A DNA stretch of 36,531 nucleotides from Tissierellia bacterium (GCA_012839745.1 DUMS01000071.1:1-36531); one strand, 5' to 3'. Shown: positions 18,510 to 25,573, counted from the stretch's first letter. A program made the numbers and translations. Notes: generated from the sequence alone by a model not told the origin.

Positions 18510-19034
18510 ATGAGTGCAGTATTGGGATACTTGATAATATTTACTGCCAGGGTAATAGATGTTACACTGGCAACCTTCAGGACCCTTATGGTTGTTCAGG
18601 GGAGAAAGGTTTATGCAGCAATCATAGGCTTTTTTGAAATAATCATATATGTAAGCGCATTGAATCAGGTAGTAAGCAATTTGGACAATATAGGCAATCT
18701 GCTTGCTTATGGGCTGGGATTTGCATGTGGAAACTACGTTGGCATTACACTGGAAAGCAAAATTGCATTGGGGAACCTGTCAGCCCAAATAATACTTAAA
18801 AAGGGGGATAATCAGGAATTAATAGATGAACTAAGAGAATGCGGATTTGGAGTTACCAAAATCTTAGGCCAGGGTAGAGAAGGCTCAAGGGACATATTAA
18901 ATGTAGTAATAAACAGAAAGGATCTAAGCAGCCTTAAGGAAATAGTCTTTAGATATGACCCCGATGCCTTTATCATTACAAATGCAATAAGTCCAATAAG
19001 TGGAGGCTATTTTTCAACAGTAAAAAGAAAGTAA
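18510..19034 (+). CDS. UPF0316 (DUF5698/DUF2179) membrane protein
   Basis: 174 residues from the ATG at 18510, which has GGAGGG at 18500-18505. The frame extends upstream to 18447, but that would overlap the amidase and the hairpin. Three membrane segments lie in residues 1-80 (VLGYLIIFTARVIDVTLATFRT, YAAIIGFFEIIIYVSAL, NLLAYGLGFACGNYVGITLE). A cytosolic DUF2179 domain follows (QIILKKGDNQELIDEL, then DILNVVINRKD and DPDAFIITN). This matches UPF0316/YebE-type proteins. The DUF2179 domain is shared with YitT-like proteins and may bind a ligand; the function is not established. It is cotranscribed with the amidase if the hairpin leaks. Confidence 0.9.
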   Translation: MSAVLGYLIIFTARVIDVTLATFRTLMVVQGRKVYAAIIGFFEIIIYVSALNQVVSNLDNIGNLLAYGLGFACGNYVGITLESKIALGNLSAQIILKKGDNQELIDELRECGFGVTKILGQGREGSRDILNVVINRKDLSSLKEIVFRYDPDAFIITNAISPISGGYFSTVKRK

Positions 19035-19091
19035 TCATAGTATTGCTTATCCCCTAATATAATGTAGTAAAAATAAGTAGGGGGGTAAGGA

Positions 19092-20129
19092 ATGGTCAAT
19101 AAAAATAAAATTATAATACCAGTTCTAGCTATAATATTGGTATTGGCAGTAGGCTTCAGCCTTAAGCTGTTGGATTTTGGCAAGGATAAAGATTCCAGCA
19201 TTTTAACAGGTGATGATATTGAGATAATAAGGTCAGATGATGAGTATGAATTTGATATTTCAGATGATGATTCCATGAGGGAAACAGTATTGTACTTTAA
19301 AGATAAACAAGGTCTGCTTGTACCGGTTATGAGGCGAATTCCCTGGGAAGAAGGAATAGCTAAGCTTGCATTGAGGAATATGATAGATACTCCTGAATTA
19401 AGGGAGAGCTTAAGCCGCATTGGATTGTACCCTATCATTCCTTCAGGCACCAAAATACTGGGAATGGCTATAGACCCTGATACCGGGCTGTGCAAGGTGG
19501 ATTTCAGCAGGGAAGTATTGAATGTGGAGTCAAAAGAGGATGAAGAAAACCTGATAGATGGAGTAGTATATACTCTCACTGAATTTCCAACCATAAAGGA
19601 AGTCCAATTTTTGGTAGAAGGTAAGACAGTACCTACCTTTACCCATGGAACTGCTACATCTGGAACTTTCAAGAGGGGGAATATAAACCTTACAGGCAAT
19701 ATAATTGAATCCGGTTCCAAAGTGGTAGTATATTATAAAGGAGAAAACTATGAAGAAAACTTCGAATACTATGTACCTGTAACCATTCCTACTCTTGCAC
19801 CAGTGCCAAATATGTACACTGCATTGGAGCTTCTATTTGATGGGCCTCCATCTGAACTTGAGCTTACTTCAGATATTCCTGAGGGAGTAACATTCCATGG
19901 AGTAGATGTAAGCAACGGAACAGCATATGTGGATATTTCCTTTGATACTGACTATCCATCAGATATTGATGTGGTGCTAAACGGAATGGTTAGAAATATA
20001 GGCCTTACTTTAAGCCAGTTTGAGGATATACAGGAAGTAGAGCTGTTAATTGATGGGAAAACTTTAGAAGATGCAGGATTAGATGTGTACATAAATGATA
20101 CTATACCAACCTTTGCAAATGAATACTAA
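19092..20129 (+). CDS. GerMN-domain protein, membrane anchored
   Basis: 345 residues. Residues 5-27 are an N-terminal membrane anchor with no lipobox cysteine, followed by an acidic linker. Two GerMN domains follow. The first (about 70-180) has ETVLYFKDKQGLLVPVMRRI, PSGTKILGMAIDPDTGLCKVDFSREV and YTLTEFPTIKEVQFLVEGK. The second (about 205-330) has KVVVYYKGENYEE, GVTFHGVDVSNGTAYVDISFD and IGLTLSQFEDIQEVELLIDGK. GerM of Bacillus has the same two-domain design and acts in sporulation and germination. Here that role is likely but not proven, since GerMN also occurs in non-sporulation lipoproteins. A terminator with a nested palindrome follows. Confidence 0.9.
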   Translation: MVNKNKIIIPVLAIILVLAVGFSLKLLDFGKDKDSSILTGDDIEIIRSDDEYEFDISDDDSMRETVLYFKDKQGLLVPVMRRIPWEEGIAKLALRNMIDTPELRESLSRIGLYPIIPSGTKILGMAIDPDTGLCKVDFSREVLNVESKEDEENLIDGVVYTLTEFPTIKEVQFLVEGKTVPTFTHGTATSGTFKRGNINLTGNIIESGSKVVVYYKGENYEENFEYYVPVTIPTLAPVPNMYTALELLFDGPPSELELTSDIPEGVTFHGVDVSNGTAYVDISFDTDYPSDIDVVLNGMVRNIGLTLSQFEDIQEVELLIDGKTLEDAGLDVYINDTIPTFANEY

Positions 20130-20147
20130 ACTGCCTTAAAGGAATGA

Positions 20148-20203
20148 TGCCTCCAAATCAGACAGTCTGATTAACTGGATTGTCTCATTGGAGGTATTTT
20201 TTT
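20148..20203 (+). terminator. Branched terminator after the GerMN gene
   Basis: Outer stem GCCTCCAA (20149-20156) with TTGGAGGT (20188-20195), then ATTTTTTT. Inside lies a second palindrome, ATCAGAC-A-GTCTGAT (20157-20171). It is a strong terminator; the inner palindrome is unusual. Confidence 0.8.
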
Positions 20204-20234
20204 AAGAAAATTATATATACCGTAGATGAATTTT

Positions 20235-20243
20235 TGTTATAAT
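20235..20243 (+). promoter_or_regulatory. Extended -10 promoter of rdgB-yfcE
   Basis: TG-T-TATAAT at 20235-20243, 27 nt upstream of the rdgB ATG. No good -35 is visible. Confidence 0.45.
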
Positions 20244-20269
20244 ATAAAAAAAACCACAAGGAGAAGGAC

Positions 20270-20905
20270 ATGGAAAGAAGAAGGCTTATACTATCAACAG
20301 GAAATTTACATAAGGTAAGGGAAATAAAGGATATATTAAAGGATTTGCCAATAGAGGTAATATCCAAGGATGAGCTGGGATTTAAGGATTTTGATATAGA
20401 AGAGTATGGGAAAACCCTGGAGGAAAATGCCATAATAAAGGCAAGAGCACTGTGGGAAAAGGTAGATGGAATGGTAATGGCTGATGATACAGGCCTTTTT
20501 GTAGATTATCTAAATGGAGAGCCTGGCATAAACTCAGCAAGATATTCAGGTCCTGATGGAAACAGCGAAAGGAATATAGCAAAATTACTGGACAGATTAA
20601 AGGGAGTTCCCATGGAAAAGAGAACTGCAACCTTTATTACAGTTATTGCTCTTATAACAGAAGATGGGGAGACAATAACTGTCAGGGGAGAATGCAAGGG
20701 GCACATTGGCTTTGAGAAAAAGGGAGGCAGTGGATTTGGATACGACCCATTGTTTATAGTAGAAGGATATGGAAGGACTTTTGCTGAACTTGGAGAGGAA
20801 ATAAAAAATACTATCAGCCATAGAGCCAAGGCACTGTATAATATAAGGAATGAAATAATAAATATATTAGAGGATGGTAAGGATGAAAATACTGGTAATA
20901 AGTGA
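20270..20905 (+). CDS. rdgB: XTP/dITP diphosphatase (RdgB/HAM1)
   Basis: 211 residues. It hydrolyses dITP, ITP and XTP to the monophosphate and pyrophosphate, keeping deaminated purines out of DNA and RNA. Family motifs: LILSTGNLHKVREIKDIL (6-23) with the nucleotide-binding STGN, MADDTGLFVDYLNGEPGINSARYSG with the metal-binding Asp, and GGSGFGYDPLF plus SHRAKAL near the C-terminus. Length is typical. AAGGAGAAGG lies a few nt before the ATG. The last 23 nt overlap the next gene in another frame, so the two are probably coupled; this pairing is frequent in Firmicutes. Confidence 0.96.
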   Translation: MERRRLILSTGNLHKVREIKDILKDLPIEVISKDELGFKDFDIEEYGKTLEENAIIKARALWEKVDGMVMADDTGLFVDYLNGEPGINSARYSGPDGNSERNIAKLLDRLKGVPMEKRTATFITVIALITEDGETITVRGECKGHIGFEKKGGSGFGYDPLFIVEGYGRTFAELGEEIKNTISHRAKALYNIRNEIINILEDGKDENTGNK

Positions 20906-21365
20906 TACTCACGGAGCAATCCATGAGATAGTTAAGGTTATAGAGAATATGGAAAAGCCCCAGCTTATATTGCATCTGGGAGATTATGTGGAAGACGGAG
21001 AAAAAATTGAGAAGGAAACTGGAATCAAGGTGGAAATGGTAAGAGGCAACGGGGATTTTTTTAATAAAAGATATGAAGATGACAAAGTTCTTGAAATAGA
21101 AGGAAAGAGAATATTCATGACTCATGGACACAGATATGGCGTAAGACATGGAGTGTTGAATTTATTATATAGAGCAGAGGAATTAAAGGCGGATATAGTA
21201 TTATATGGACATACCCATGTACCTATGATAACTAAGGATGCAGGCATATTTGTAATGAATCCGGGAAGCCCTACCCATCCAAGGGGCTTTTATAAATCCA
21301 AAACTTATGGTATAATAAATATAAAGGATACCATAGACATGACAATTGAAAAAATAAAATTTTAG
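20883..21365 (+). CDS. YfcE/MJ0936 family metallophosphoesterase
   Basis: 160 residues from ATG 20883. An ATG at 20874 is in frame, but the likely ribosome site (AGAGG, 20869-20873) lies directly against it and suits 20883 better. The two-metal site is complete: D8 and H10 (ISDTHG), D34 (HLGDY), N56 (GNGD), H81 (MTHGH), H110 and H112 (LYGHTH). NPGSPTHPRG follows. It is a small manganese-type phosphodiesterase; the natural substrate is uncertain. The start lies inside rdgB, so both are made from one transcript. tRNA genes follow under their own promoter. Confidence 0.93.
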   Translation: MKILVISDTHGAIHEIVKVIENMEKPQLILHLGDYVEDGEKIEKETGIKVEMVRGNGDFFNKRYEDDKVLEIEGKRIFMTHGHRYGVRHGVLNLLYRAEELKADIVLYGHTHVPMITKDAGIFVMNPGSPTHPRGFYKSKTYGIINIKDTIDMTIEKIKF

Positions 21366-21374
21366 AAACACCTG

Positions 21375-21403
21375 TTGACAAATATAAAATATGGTGCTAT
21401 AAT
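21375..21403 (+). promoter_or_regulatory. Perfect-consensus promoter of the tRNA cluster
   Basis: TTGACA (21375-21380), 17-nt spacer, TATAAT (21398-21403): exact sigma-70/sigma-A consensus with ideal spacing, 25 nt before tRNA-Gly. Confidence 0.9.
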
Positions 21404-21428
21404 TCTATATTGTCAGCGAATGAATTAT

Positions 21429-21502
21429 GCGGGTGTAGCTTAGTGGTAAAGCACTGGCTTCCCAAGCCAGCCATGAGGGTTCGATTCCCTTCATCCGCTC
21501 CA
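21429..21502 (+). tRNA. tRNA-Gly (CCC)
   Basis: 74 nt. Acceptor GCGGGTG pairs with CATCCGC, anticodon stem CTGGC/GCCAG holds loop TTCCCAA with anticodon CCC, and the T arm GGTTCGATTCC is normal. Discriminator T and encoded CCA are typical for tRNA-Gly. Confidence 0.96.
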
Positions 21503-21513
21503 GGAATAATTGT

Positions 21514-21591
21514 GGTGGGTATGGCCTAGCTGGTTAAGGCGCCAGATTGTGGCTCTGGAGATCATGGGTTCGAGTCCCATTATCCACCCCA
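21514..21591 (+). tRNA. tRNA-His (GTG)
   Basis: Acceptor GTGGGTA with TATCCAC, anticodon loop TTGTGGC with anticodon GTG, T arm GGGTTCGAGTCCC. An extra G (21514) precedes the acceptor and faces discriminator C73, the hallmark of tRNA-His. CCA is encoded. Confidence 0.96.
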
Positions 21592-21607
21592 TTTTTATTG
21601 TAGTTTC

Positions 21608-21683
21608 GACTCATTAGCTCAGGCGGTAGAGCACCTGACTTTTAATCAGGGTGTCCGGCGTTCGAGTCGCCGATGAGTCACCA
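21608..21683 (+). tRNA. tRNA-Lys (TTT)
   Basis: 76 nt. Acceptor GACTCAT/ATGAGTC, anticodon stem CCTGA/TCAGG, loop CTTTTAA with anticodon TTT, T arm GGCGTTCGAGTCGCC, discriminator A, CCA encoded. Confidence 0.96.
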
Positions 21684-21690
21684 TAAATGT

Positions 21691-21777
21691 GCGGGAGTGG
21701 CGGAATTGGTAGACGCGCTAGATTCAGGTTCTAGTGTTTGCAAAAACGTGGAGGTTCGAGTCCTCTCTTCCGCACCA
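21691..21777 (+). tRNA. tRNA-Leu (CAG)
   Basis: 87 nt with the long variable arm of tRNA-Leu (TGTTTGCAAAAACGT region). Acceptor GCGGGAG/CTTCCGC, anticodon stem CTAGA/TCTAG, loop TTCAGGT with anticodon CAG, discriminator A, CCA encoded. Confidence 0.96.
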
Positions 21778-21787
21778 ATGAAAATAA

Positions 21788-21810
21788 AATTGGCGAAAGC
21801 CAATTTTTTT
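21788..21810 (+). terminator. Terminator of the tRNA operon
   Basis: AATTGGC (21788-21794), GAAA tetraloop, GCCAATT (21799-21805), then TTTTT. A compact, strong terminator after tRNA-Leu. Confidence 0.9.
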
Positions 21811-21851
21811 ATGCAATTATATAGCTCCAAAATAAAACTATTTTAATATAT

Positions 21852-21880
21852 TTGTATATAGGTTGAAATTGATTTATAAT
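21852..21880 (+). promoter_or_regulatory. Promoter of tRNA-Arg
   Basis: TTGTAT (21852-21857), 17-nt spacer, TATAAT (21875-21880), 18 nt upstream of tRNA-Arg. This tRNA is thus transcribed separately from the four-tRNA operon. Confidence 0.7.
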
Positions 21881-21898
21881 AAAAATGTAACTTAATGC

Positions 21899-21975
21899 GC
21901 ACCCTTAGCTCAGTTGGATAGAGTCGCTGACTTCGAATCAGTTGGTCGGGGGTTCGAGTCCCTCAGGGTGCGCCA
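21899..21975 (+). tRNA. tRNA-Arg (TCG)
   Basis: 77 nt. Acceptor GCACCCT/AGGGTGC, D arm TAGCTCAGTTGGATAGAG, anticodon loop CTTCGAA with anticodon TCG, T arm GGGGGTTCGAGTCCCTC, discriminator G, CCA encoded. Its 3' end touches the open frame of a decayed coiled-coil gene on the other strand. Confidence 0.95.
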
Positions 21976-22197
21976 ATTTCCATTAATTGCTTCCATTTCG
22001 TTTAATTTGCCCTCTAAAGCATCAAATCTGGTGTTTGTTTCTTATCTAAAATCCTTGAGTTTACTTCTTACGCTGCTGATATTATCCTTTAATTCTTTTT
22101 TAGCATTTTCTAGTTCCTCCCTAATTTTCTTAAATTCACTATGCATTTCGTTATACATTATAGTCATTAATTCAAATAATTTATCATTATTATTCAT
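21976..22197 (-). pseudogene. Decayed small coiled-coil gene abutting tRNA-Arg
   Basis: On the minus strand an ATG at 22197 with AAGGAG a few nt upstream opens a 51-residue frame (MNNNDKLFELMTIMYNEMHS, then a KKIREELENAKKELKDN helix) ending at TAA 22044-22042. After that stop the same frame stays open and still looks like coiled coil (ETNTRFDALEGKLNEMEAI) until it runs into the tRNA-Arg 3' end at 21975. This suggests a longer helical protein cut by a nonsense mutation and truncated at the tRNA. A functional 51-residue protein is also possible. The rest of 21976-22286 holds only the nuclease promoter. Confidence 0.5.
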
Positions 22198-22236
22198 AAC
22201 TAAACTCCTTAATATCATAATTAATTCAACGTATAC

Positions 22237-22265
22237 TTGGTTAAACTCTTACTATTTGTTATAAT
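22237..22265 (+). promoter_or_regulatory. Promoter of the nuclease gene
   Basis: TTGGTT (22237-22242), 17-nt spacer, TATAAT (22260-22265) preceded by TGT, an extended -10. The ribosome site and ATG follow within 22 nt, so the leader is very short. Confidence 0.65.
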
Positions 22266-22286
22266 TCAAAAGAAGGAGGAATTTGC

Positions 22287-23177
22287 ATGAAAAAGGAATT
22301 GAAAGGTTTTATAATTGGTGTAATTGCAACAGTAATACTAATAAGCAGTGCTGCTTACTCAGAAAGCGTGAAACAGACTATTGAAGTGTTGTTTAACTCA
22401 GTGAATCTGGAAGTTAACGGGAAGAAGGTTGAGGCAGATAATATACTATATAATGGAACTACATATGTGCCACTTCGAGCAGTAGCCGAAATGCTGGGAA
22501 AGGAAGTGGAATGGAATCAGGCTACAAGAACTGCAAGCATAAATGATAAGAAGGAGACCATTACTGCAAAAGTTGTAAGAGTAGTAGATGGAGATACGAT
22601 AATAGTGAATTTCAATGGCAAAGATGAAAGGGTAAGGCTAATAGGAATAGATACTCCAGAAAGCGTTCATCCTGATGTAAGCAGGAATCTACCTGAAGGA
22701 AAAACTGCATATGAATTTACTAAATCCAGGTTGGAAGGTAAAGAAGTAGTATTGGAATTTGACGTTCAGGAAAGGGACCAGTATGGTAGGCTATTAGCAT
22801 ATGTTTACCTGAATGGAGTAATGTTTAACAAAACTCTACTGGAAGAAGGCTATGCAAGAGTTGCCACATATCCTCCAAACGTAAAATACGTAGAAGAATT
22901 CACTGAAATACAGAAAACAGCACGGGAAAAAAGCAAAGGATTCTGGAAAAACAATACTTTTAATGGCGAAAATGTGGAAGATAAAACATCTGACAGTGCT
23001 ACAGGGACTGTGAAAGCTGAAGGGAAATATGTTGGAAGCATAGATTCCAATAAATATCACTATCCTACCTGCAGATTGGCAGAAAGAATACTGAAAGAAA
23101 ATGAAATATGGTTTGATACTGTTGAAGAGGCAGAAGAGCTGGGCTATGAGCCTTGCGGAATATGTAATCCTAAATAG
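22287..23177 (+). CDS. Secreted thermonuclease-type nuclease with Cu-amine-oxidase-N domain and C-terminal Cys/His module
   Basis: 296 residues. Residues 5-24 are a signal peptide or membrane anchor. Residues 38-88 form a copper-amine-oxidase N-like domain (YNGTTYVPLRAVAEMLGKEVEWNQ). Residues 92-222 are a staphylococcal-nuclease domain with every catalytic position seen: D103 in VDGDT, R117, D122 and E125 in VRLIGIDTPES, and R168 in DQYGRLLAY. It should be a calcium-dependent nuclease for DNA and RNA acting outside the cell. The C-terminus (YHYPTCRLAERI to EPCGICNPK, with H258, C262, C290 and C293) looks like an Ada-type metal-binding module often attached to such nucleases. AGAAGGAGG precedes the ATG. 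A strong terminator follows. Confidence 0.93.
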   Translation: MKKELKGFIIGVIATVILISSAAYSESVKQTIEVLFNSVNLEVNGKKVEADNILYNGTTYVPLRAVAEMLGKEVEWNQATRTASINDKKETITAKVVRVVDGDTIIVNFNGKDERVRLIGIDTPESVHPDVSRNLPEGKTAYEFTKSRLEGKEVVLEFDVQERDQYGRLLAYVYLNGVMFNKTLLEEGYARVATYPPNVKYVEEFTEIQKTAREKSKGFWKNNTFNGENVEDKTSDSATGTVKAEGKYVGSIDSNKYHYPTCRLAERILKENEIWFDTVEEAEELGYEPCGICNPK

Positions 23178-23180
23178 AGC

Positions 23181-23210
23181 AAAAAGACATCAAAAAAGAT
23201 GTCTTTTTTA
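23181..23210 (+). terminator. Rho-independent terminator
   Basis: AAAAAGACATC (23181-23191), six-nt loop, GATGTCTTTTT (23198-23208) running into the T tract. It ends the nuclease transcript. Confidence 0.85.
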
Positions 23211-23212
23211 TC

Positions 23213-23235
23213 AACACTTTCCTCTTCTCATTCGT
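23213..23235 (+). promoter_or_regulatory. Possible ECF-type promoter of the sigma factor operon
   Basis: AAC at 23213-23215 and CGT at 23233-23235 are separated by 17 nt, resembling the AAC / CGT signature of ECF promoters and lying 37 nt before the sigma gene. No sigma-A promoter is obvious here. This would fit autoregulation but is weak evidence. Confidence 0.3.
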
Positions 23236-23271
23236 TTAATAGGTGAAAGGATTTAAAGGAGGGGTAAGAAA

Positions 23272-23742
23272 TTGATAGATAAACTATATAAGAATTATTA
23301 TAACAGCCTGTTATGGTACTGCAGAAACCTCTCCAGTAATAATCCTTCAATTGCAGAGGATATAGTACAGGAGACTTTCATTAGAGCGTTGGAGAATGCA
23401 CATATTCTTAATGAATTGACTGAAGGACAGTGCAGATCTTGGCTTTACAGAACAGCAAAGAATATCTTCATTGATAAGATAAGGCGAATAGCAAAGGAAC
23501 CTCAACCTGAATTTCCTTTAATAGGAGAAGATGATTTAAGCGAGATAATAGTGAAGCAATTATGCAATCAGCTGCCAGGTGAGGAAAGAACACTGTTCTG
23601 GATGAGATATATTGAGGGATATTCTTCAGCTGAATTAGGCAGTATTTTTGATATACCTCCATCAACTGTAAGGTCAAGGCTGTCGTCAGCAAGAAAGAAA
23701 ATGGCTAAAATTTATTTTGAACAAAGAGGAAAGGGTGGTTAA
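23272..23742 (+). CDS. ECF-type RNA polymerase sigma factor
   Basis: 156 residues; TTG start with GGAGGGG upstream. Sigma region 2 is at 1-75 (YKNYYNSLLWYCRNL, AEDIVQETFIRAL, RSWLYRTAKNIFIDKIRR). Region 4 is at 95-148 (LPGEERTLFWMRYIEGYSSAELGSIF and IPPSTVRSRLSSARKKM, the helix-turn-helix that reads the -35). There is no region 3, as expected for the ECF class. The adjacent gene, five nt downstream, does not look like a standard anti-sigma factor, so the control mechanism is open. A possible self-recognised promoter lies upstream. Confidence 0.93.
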   Translation: MIDKLYKNYYNSLLWYCRNLSSNNPSIAEDIVQETFIRALENAHILNELTEGQCRSWLYRTAKNIFIDKIRRIAKEPQPEFPLIGEDDLSEIIVKQLCNQLPGEERTLFWMRYIEGYSSAELGSIFDIPPSTVRSRLSSARKKMAKIYFEQRGKGG

Positions 23743-23746
23743 TATT

Positions 23747-24958
23747 ATGGAAAAGAAAAAACTGTTAATCAATACTGCCGTATGTGACGCAAGAAATGTT
23801 TCTGAGGCAGTGCTGGAATCCTATGACAGCATACAAATAAATGCAGCAACTGTGCTGGTATCAAAGGAGACAAATGAGCTTATATCAAGATATAACGTAA
23901 GCATGAACGCTTCAGATGTAATTGAGGCTTCTAAGGACGCAGAGGTAATGGTTCAAAATGGAACCTATGAGATTACGGACAGCACAATATTATCAAAGCC
24001 TGTTATTCTAGTGGTAAATGGCACTTTGGATATTAAAACCAGCTCACAGGAGGTATTGGAGAAGTTTATTTCCATTCATGTAAACGGGTTGGTATCTTAT
24101 CCATCAGACATAAAGGATAAATTGCCAGCAATTAAGGTAAATGGAACTGTTGAAACCTATCCATCCGATGCAGTTAAGCTAAAAAGCAAGTTTATCATGG
24201 ATAAAATATTCATTATGAGAGCAAAGAGCACTAAATATTATGTAAGGAATAAAGTAGTTATTCCAGATGAGAATTTAGACATAACACCCCTTGTTAATAA
24301 TGGTGTTAAATTTGTCACTAAGAAGGCTGTTATTGCTGAACGCTTACTAGAAGAGGCATTATCTCTTTTTGATGAAGATGTAGAAATTGAGGTAATACCT
24401 GACGGTTATAAATATGTTGCAAGCCATGTATTAACTGATAATTTAATAAGAAAATATGGCGACAGGTTATACGTAGATGGTAATTTAACCATCAGCCTGG
24501 AAGGCGAAAACGCTTTAAATAAGCTAGTAGGGCTTAAGGTGAACGGAAATGTATTAGTTTCTAATAGACTAAAGGATAAGTTCATGGCTATAAATCCGGA
24601 ATATAAAGATATGAAGACAATAAAGGGCTTTATTATAGAAGACAGAGGCAATGTTACTATAGATAAAAGTATGTTGGATAAACAGGAAGAAGGCATTGCA
24701 GTTTTAGACTGCGGGATTGTATTTGTAAAGGATGATATAACTCCTGATGAAATCCAAGAAAAACTGCAGTTCATTGACTGTGGATATATTAACTGCAGTA
24801 AGGAGCAAAAATACGCTGTTGAACTTGTATCAGAGGATGTTGGATATATTAATGGCAGTGGAAAGGGCAGCCAAGGCAGCCTTGGAGAGATGCTGGAGGA
24901 ATCCGGTATATTTGATAAGAATGCAAAGGTTATCAATGCAGCAAGCTATACCCTGTAA
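23747..24958 (+). CDS. Repeat-rich protein encoded with the ECF sigma factor, beta-solenoid-like
   Basis: 403 residues from ATG 23747; a TTG at 23717 in the same frame would overlap the sigma gene. I do not recognise the family. It has several imperfect repeats of a hydrophobic strand around V-N-G: MVQNGTYEI, LVVNGTLDI, IHVNGLVSYPSD, IKVNGTVETYPSD, LYVDGNLTI, LKVNGNVLVS. Each is followed by a K/L-rich helix or turn, and two are followed by YPSD. This pattern suggests a beta-solenoid resembling polymer-forming bactofilin-like proteins. There is no signal peptide and no long membrane segment. The C-terminus is Gly/Ser-rich (GSGKGSQGSLGEM). It follows the sigma gene by five nt, so it is a likely regulator, sensor or target of it. 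Confidence 0.8.
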   Translation: MEKKKLLINTAVCDARNVSEAVLESYDSIQINAATVLVSKETNELISRYNVSMNASDVIEASKDAEVMVQNGTYEITDSTILSKPVILVVNGTLDIKTSSQEVLEKFISIHVNGLVSYPSDIKDKLPAIKVNGTVETYPSDAVKLKSKFIMDKIFIMRAKSTKYYVRNKVVIPDENLDITPLVNNGVKFVTKKAVIAERLLEEALSLFDEDVEIEVIPDGYKYVASHVLTDNLIRKYGDRLYVDGNLTISLEGENALNKLVGLKVNGNVLVSNRLKDKFMAINPEYKDMKTIKGFIIEDRGNVTIDKSMLDKQEEGIAVLDCGIVFVKDDITPDEIQEKLQFIDCGYINCSKEQKYAVELVSEDVGYINGSGKGSQGSLGEMLEESGIFDKNAKVINAASYTL

Positions 24959-24979
24959 AACACATTAGGATAAAACTCT

Positions 24980-25018
24980 AGAACTCTGAGAACTGGTGGT
25001 TCTCAGAGTTCTTATTTT
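24980..25018 (+). terminator. Strong terminator, copy 1 of a repeated pair
   Basis: AGAACTCTGAGAAC (24980-24993), five-nt loop, GTTCTCAGAGTTCT (24999-25012): a perfect 14-bp stem followed by TATTTTT. It ends the sigma operon. A similar hairpin with similar flanks lies at 25500-25535. Confidence 0.9.
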
Positions 25019-25084
25019 TATATTTTTCATGATGCTACAATTATATTAGATATGTTAGCATTGTAAATAAAGGAGAGGAGTAAT

Positions 25085-25460
25085 ATGACTAGAAGGCAGA
25101 AGCGAAAAGTCATTATTACATTTGGCAGTTTTGCTCTCAATATTTACATTGGAAAGAATATACAACAGCAGCGACGAATTTCATGTATCTGCAATGGATG
25201 CATCCTATTATGGCATATTGGAAGCTCATTTAACTACAAATGATTGCCATACTAATGTTTTTGGTGGACATGGATTTAGAGAATTCTATAAGCTATACTA
25301 TCAGCATTCCTCTTATTTTCCATATTGGGACAATGTTTTTTTCAATGAATATGTGTTAAATAGATACATGATTGATGAAATAGAAAGCATAGAAGATATA
25401 AAATTATATGATGAATCTGTTTTGGAAACTAAAATACTTTTGAAGGATAAGGAAATTTAG
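25085..25460 (+). pseudogene. Small membrane-anchored protein gene with a one-base frameshift
   Basis: ATG 25085 has an excellent site (AAAGGAGAGGAG) and starts MTRRQKRKVIIT. One extra T in the TTT at 25121-25123 then shifts the frame. In the next frame the protein continues LAVLLSIFTLERIYNSSDEF and runs to 25460 (LYYQHSSYFPYWDN, then FFNEYVLNRYMID). Joined, the two give about 124 residues: a basic start, one membrane segment and an extracytoplasmic aromatic-rich domain of unknown function. The only start in the second frame is a TTG at 25122 with no ribosome site. So it is a recent frameshift, a programmed shift or a sequencing error. The family is not recognised. Confidence 0.65.
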
Positions 25461-25499
25461 AAAAGTTATTAGTGCTTAAACATATTAGGGGAAAATATA

Positions 25500-25536
25500 A
25501 GAACTCTGGGAGGTGGAATTCTCAGAGTTTTTTATT
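25500..25536 (+). terminator. Terminator, copy 2 of a repeated pair
   Basis: AACTCTGGGA (25502-25511) pairs with TTCTCAGAGTT (25519-25529, with G-U pairs), followed by TTTTTATTTT. Its flank CATATTAGG matches CACATTAGG before copy 1 at the same distance, so the two terminators derive from a duplication around the small gene. Confidence 0.75.
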
Positions 25537-25564
25537 TTAACCATTTTATGGTGTTATAAGTATG

Positions 25565-25573
25565 TGATATAAT
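25565..25573 (+). promoter_or_regulatory. Extended -10 promoter of the phosphoesterase gene
   Basis: TG-A-TATAAT (25565-25573) with a weak TTTATG 17 nt upstream. It is 83 nt before the ATG at 25656. Confidence 0.4.

Noticed and set aside
21914-22264. 116-codon plus-strand open frame
   Set aside because: It begins inside tRNA-Arg, has no ribosome site and is antisense to the coiled-coil frame, whose start has a proper ribosome site.
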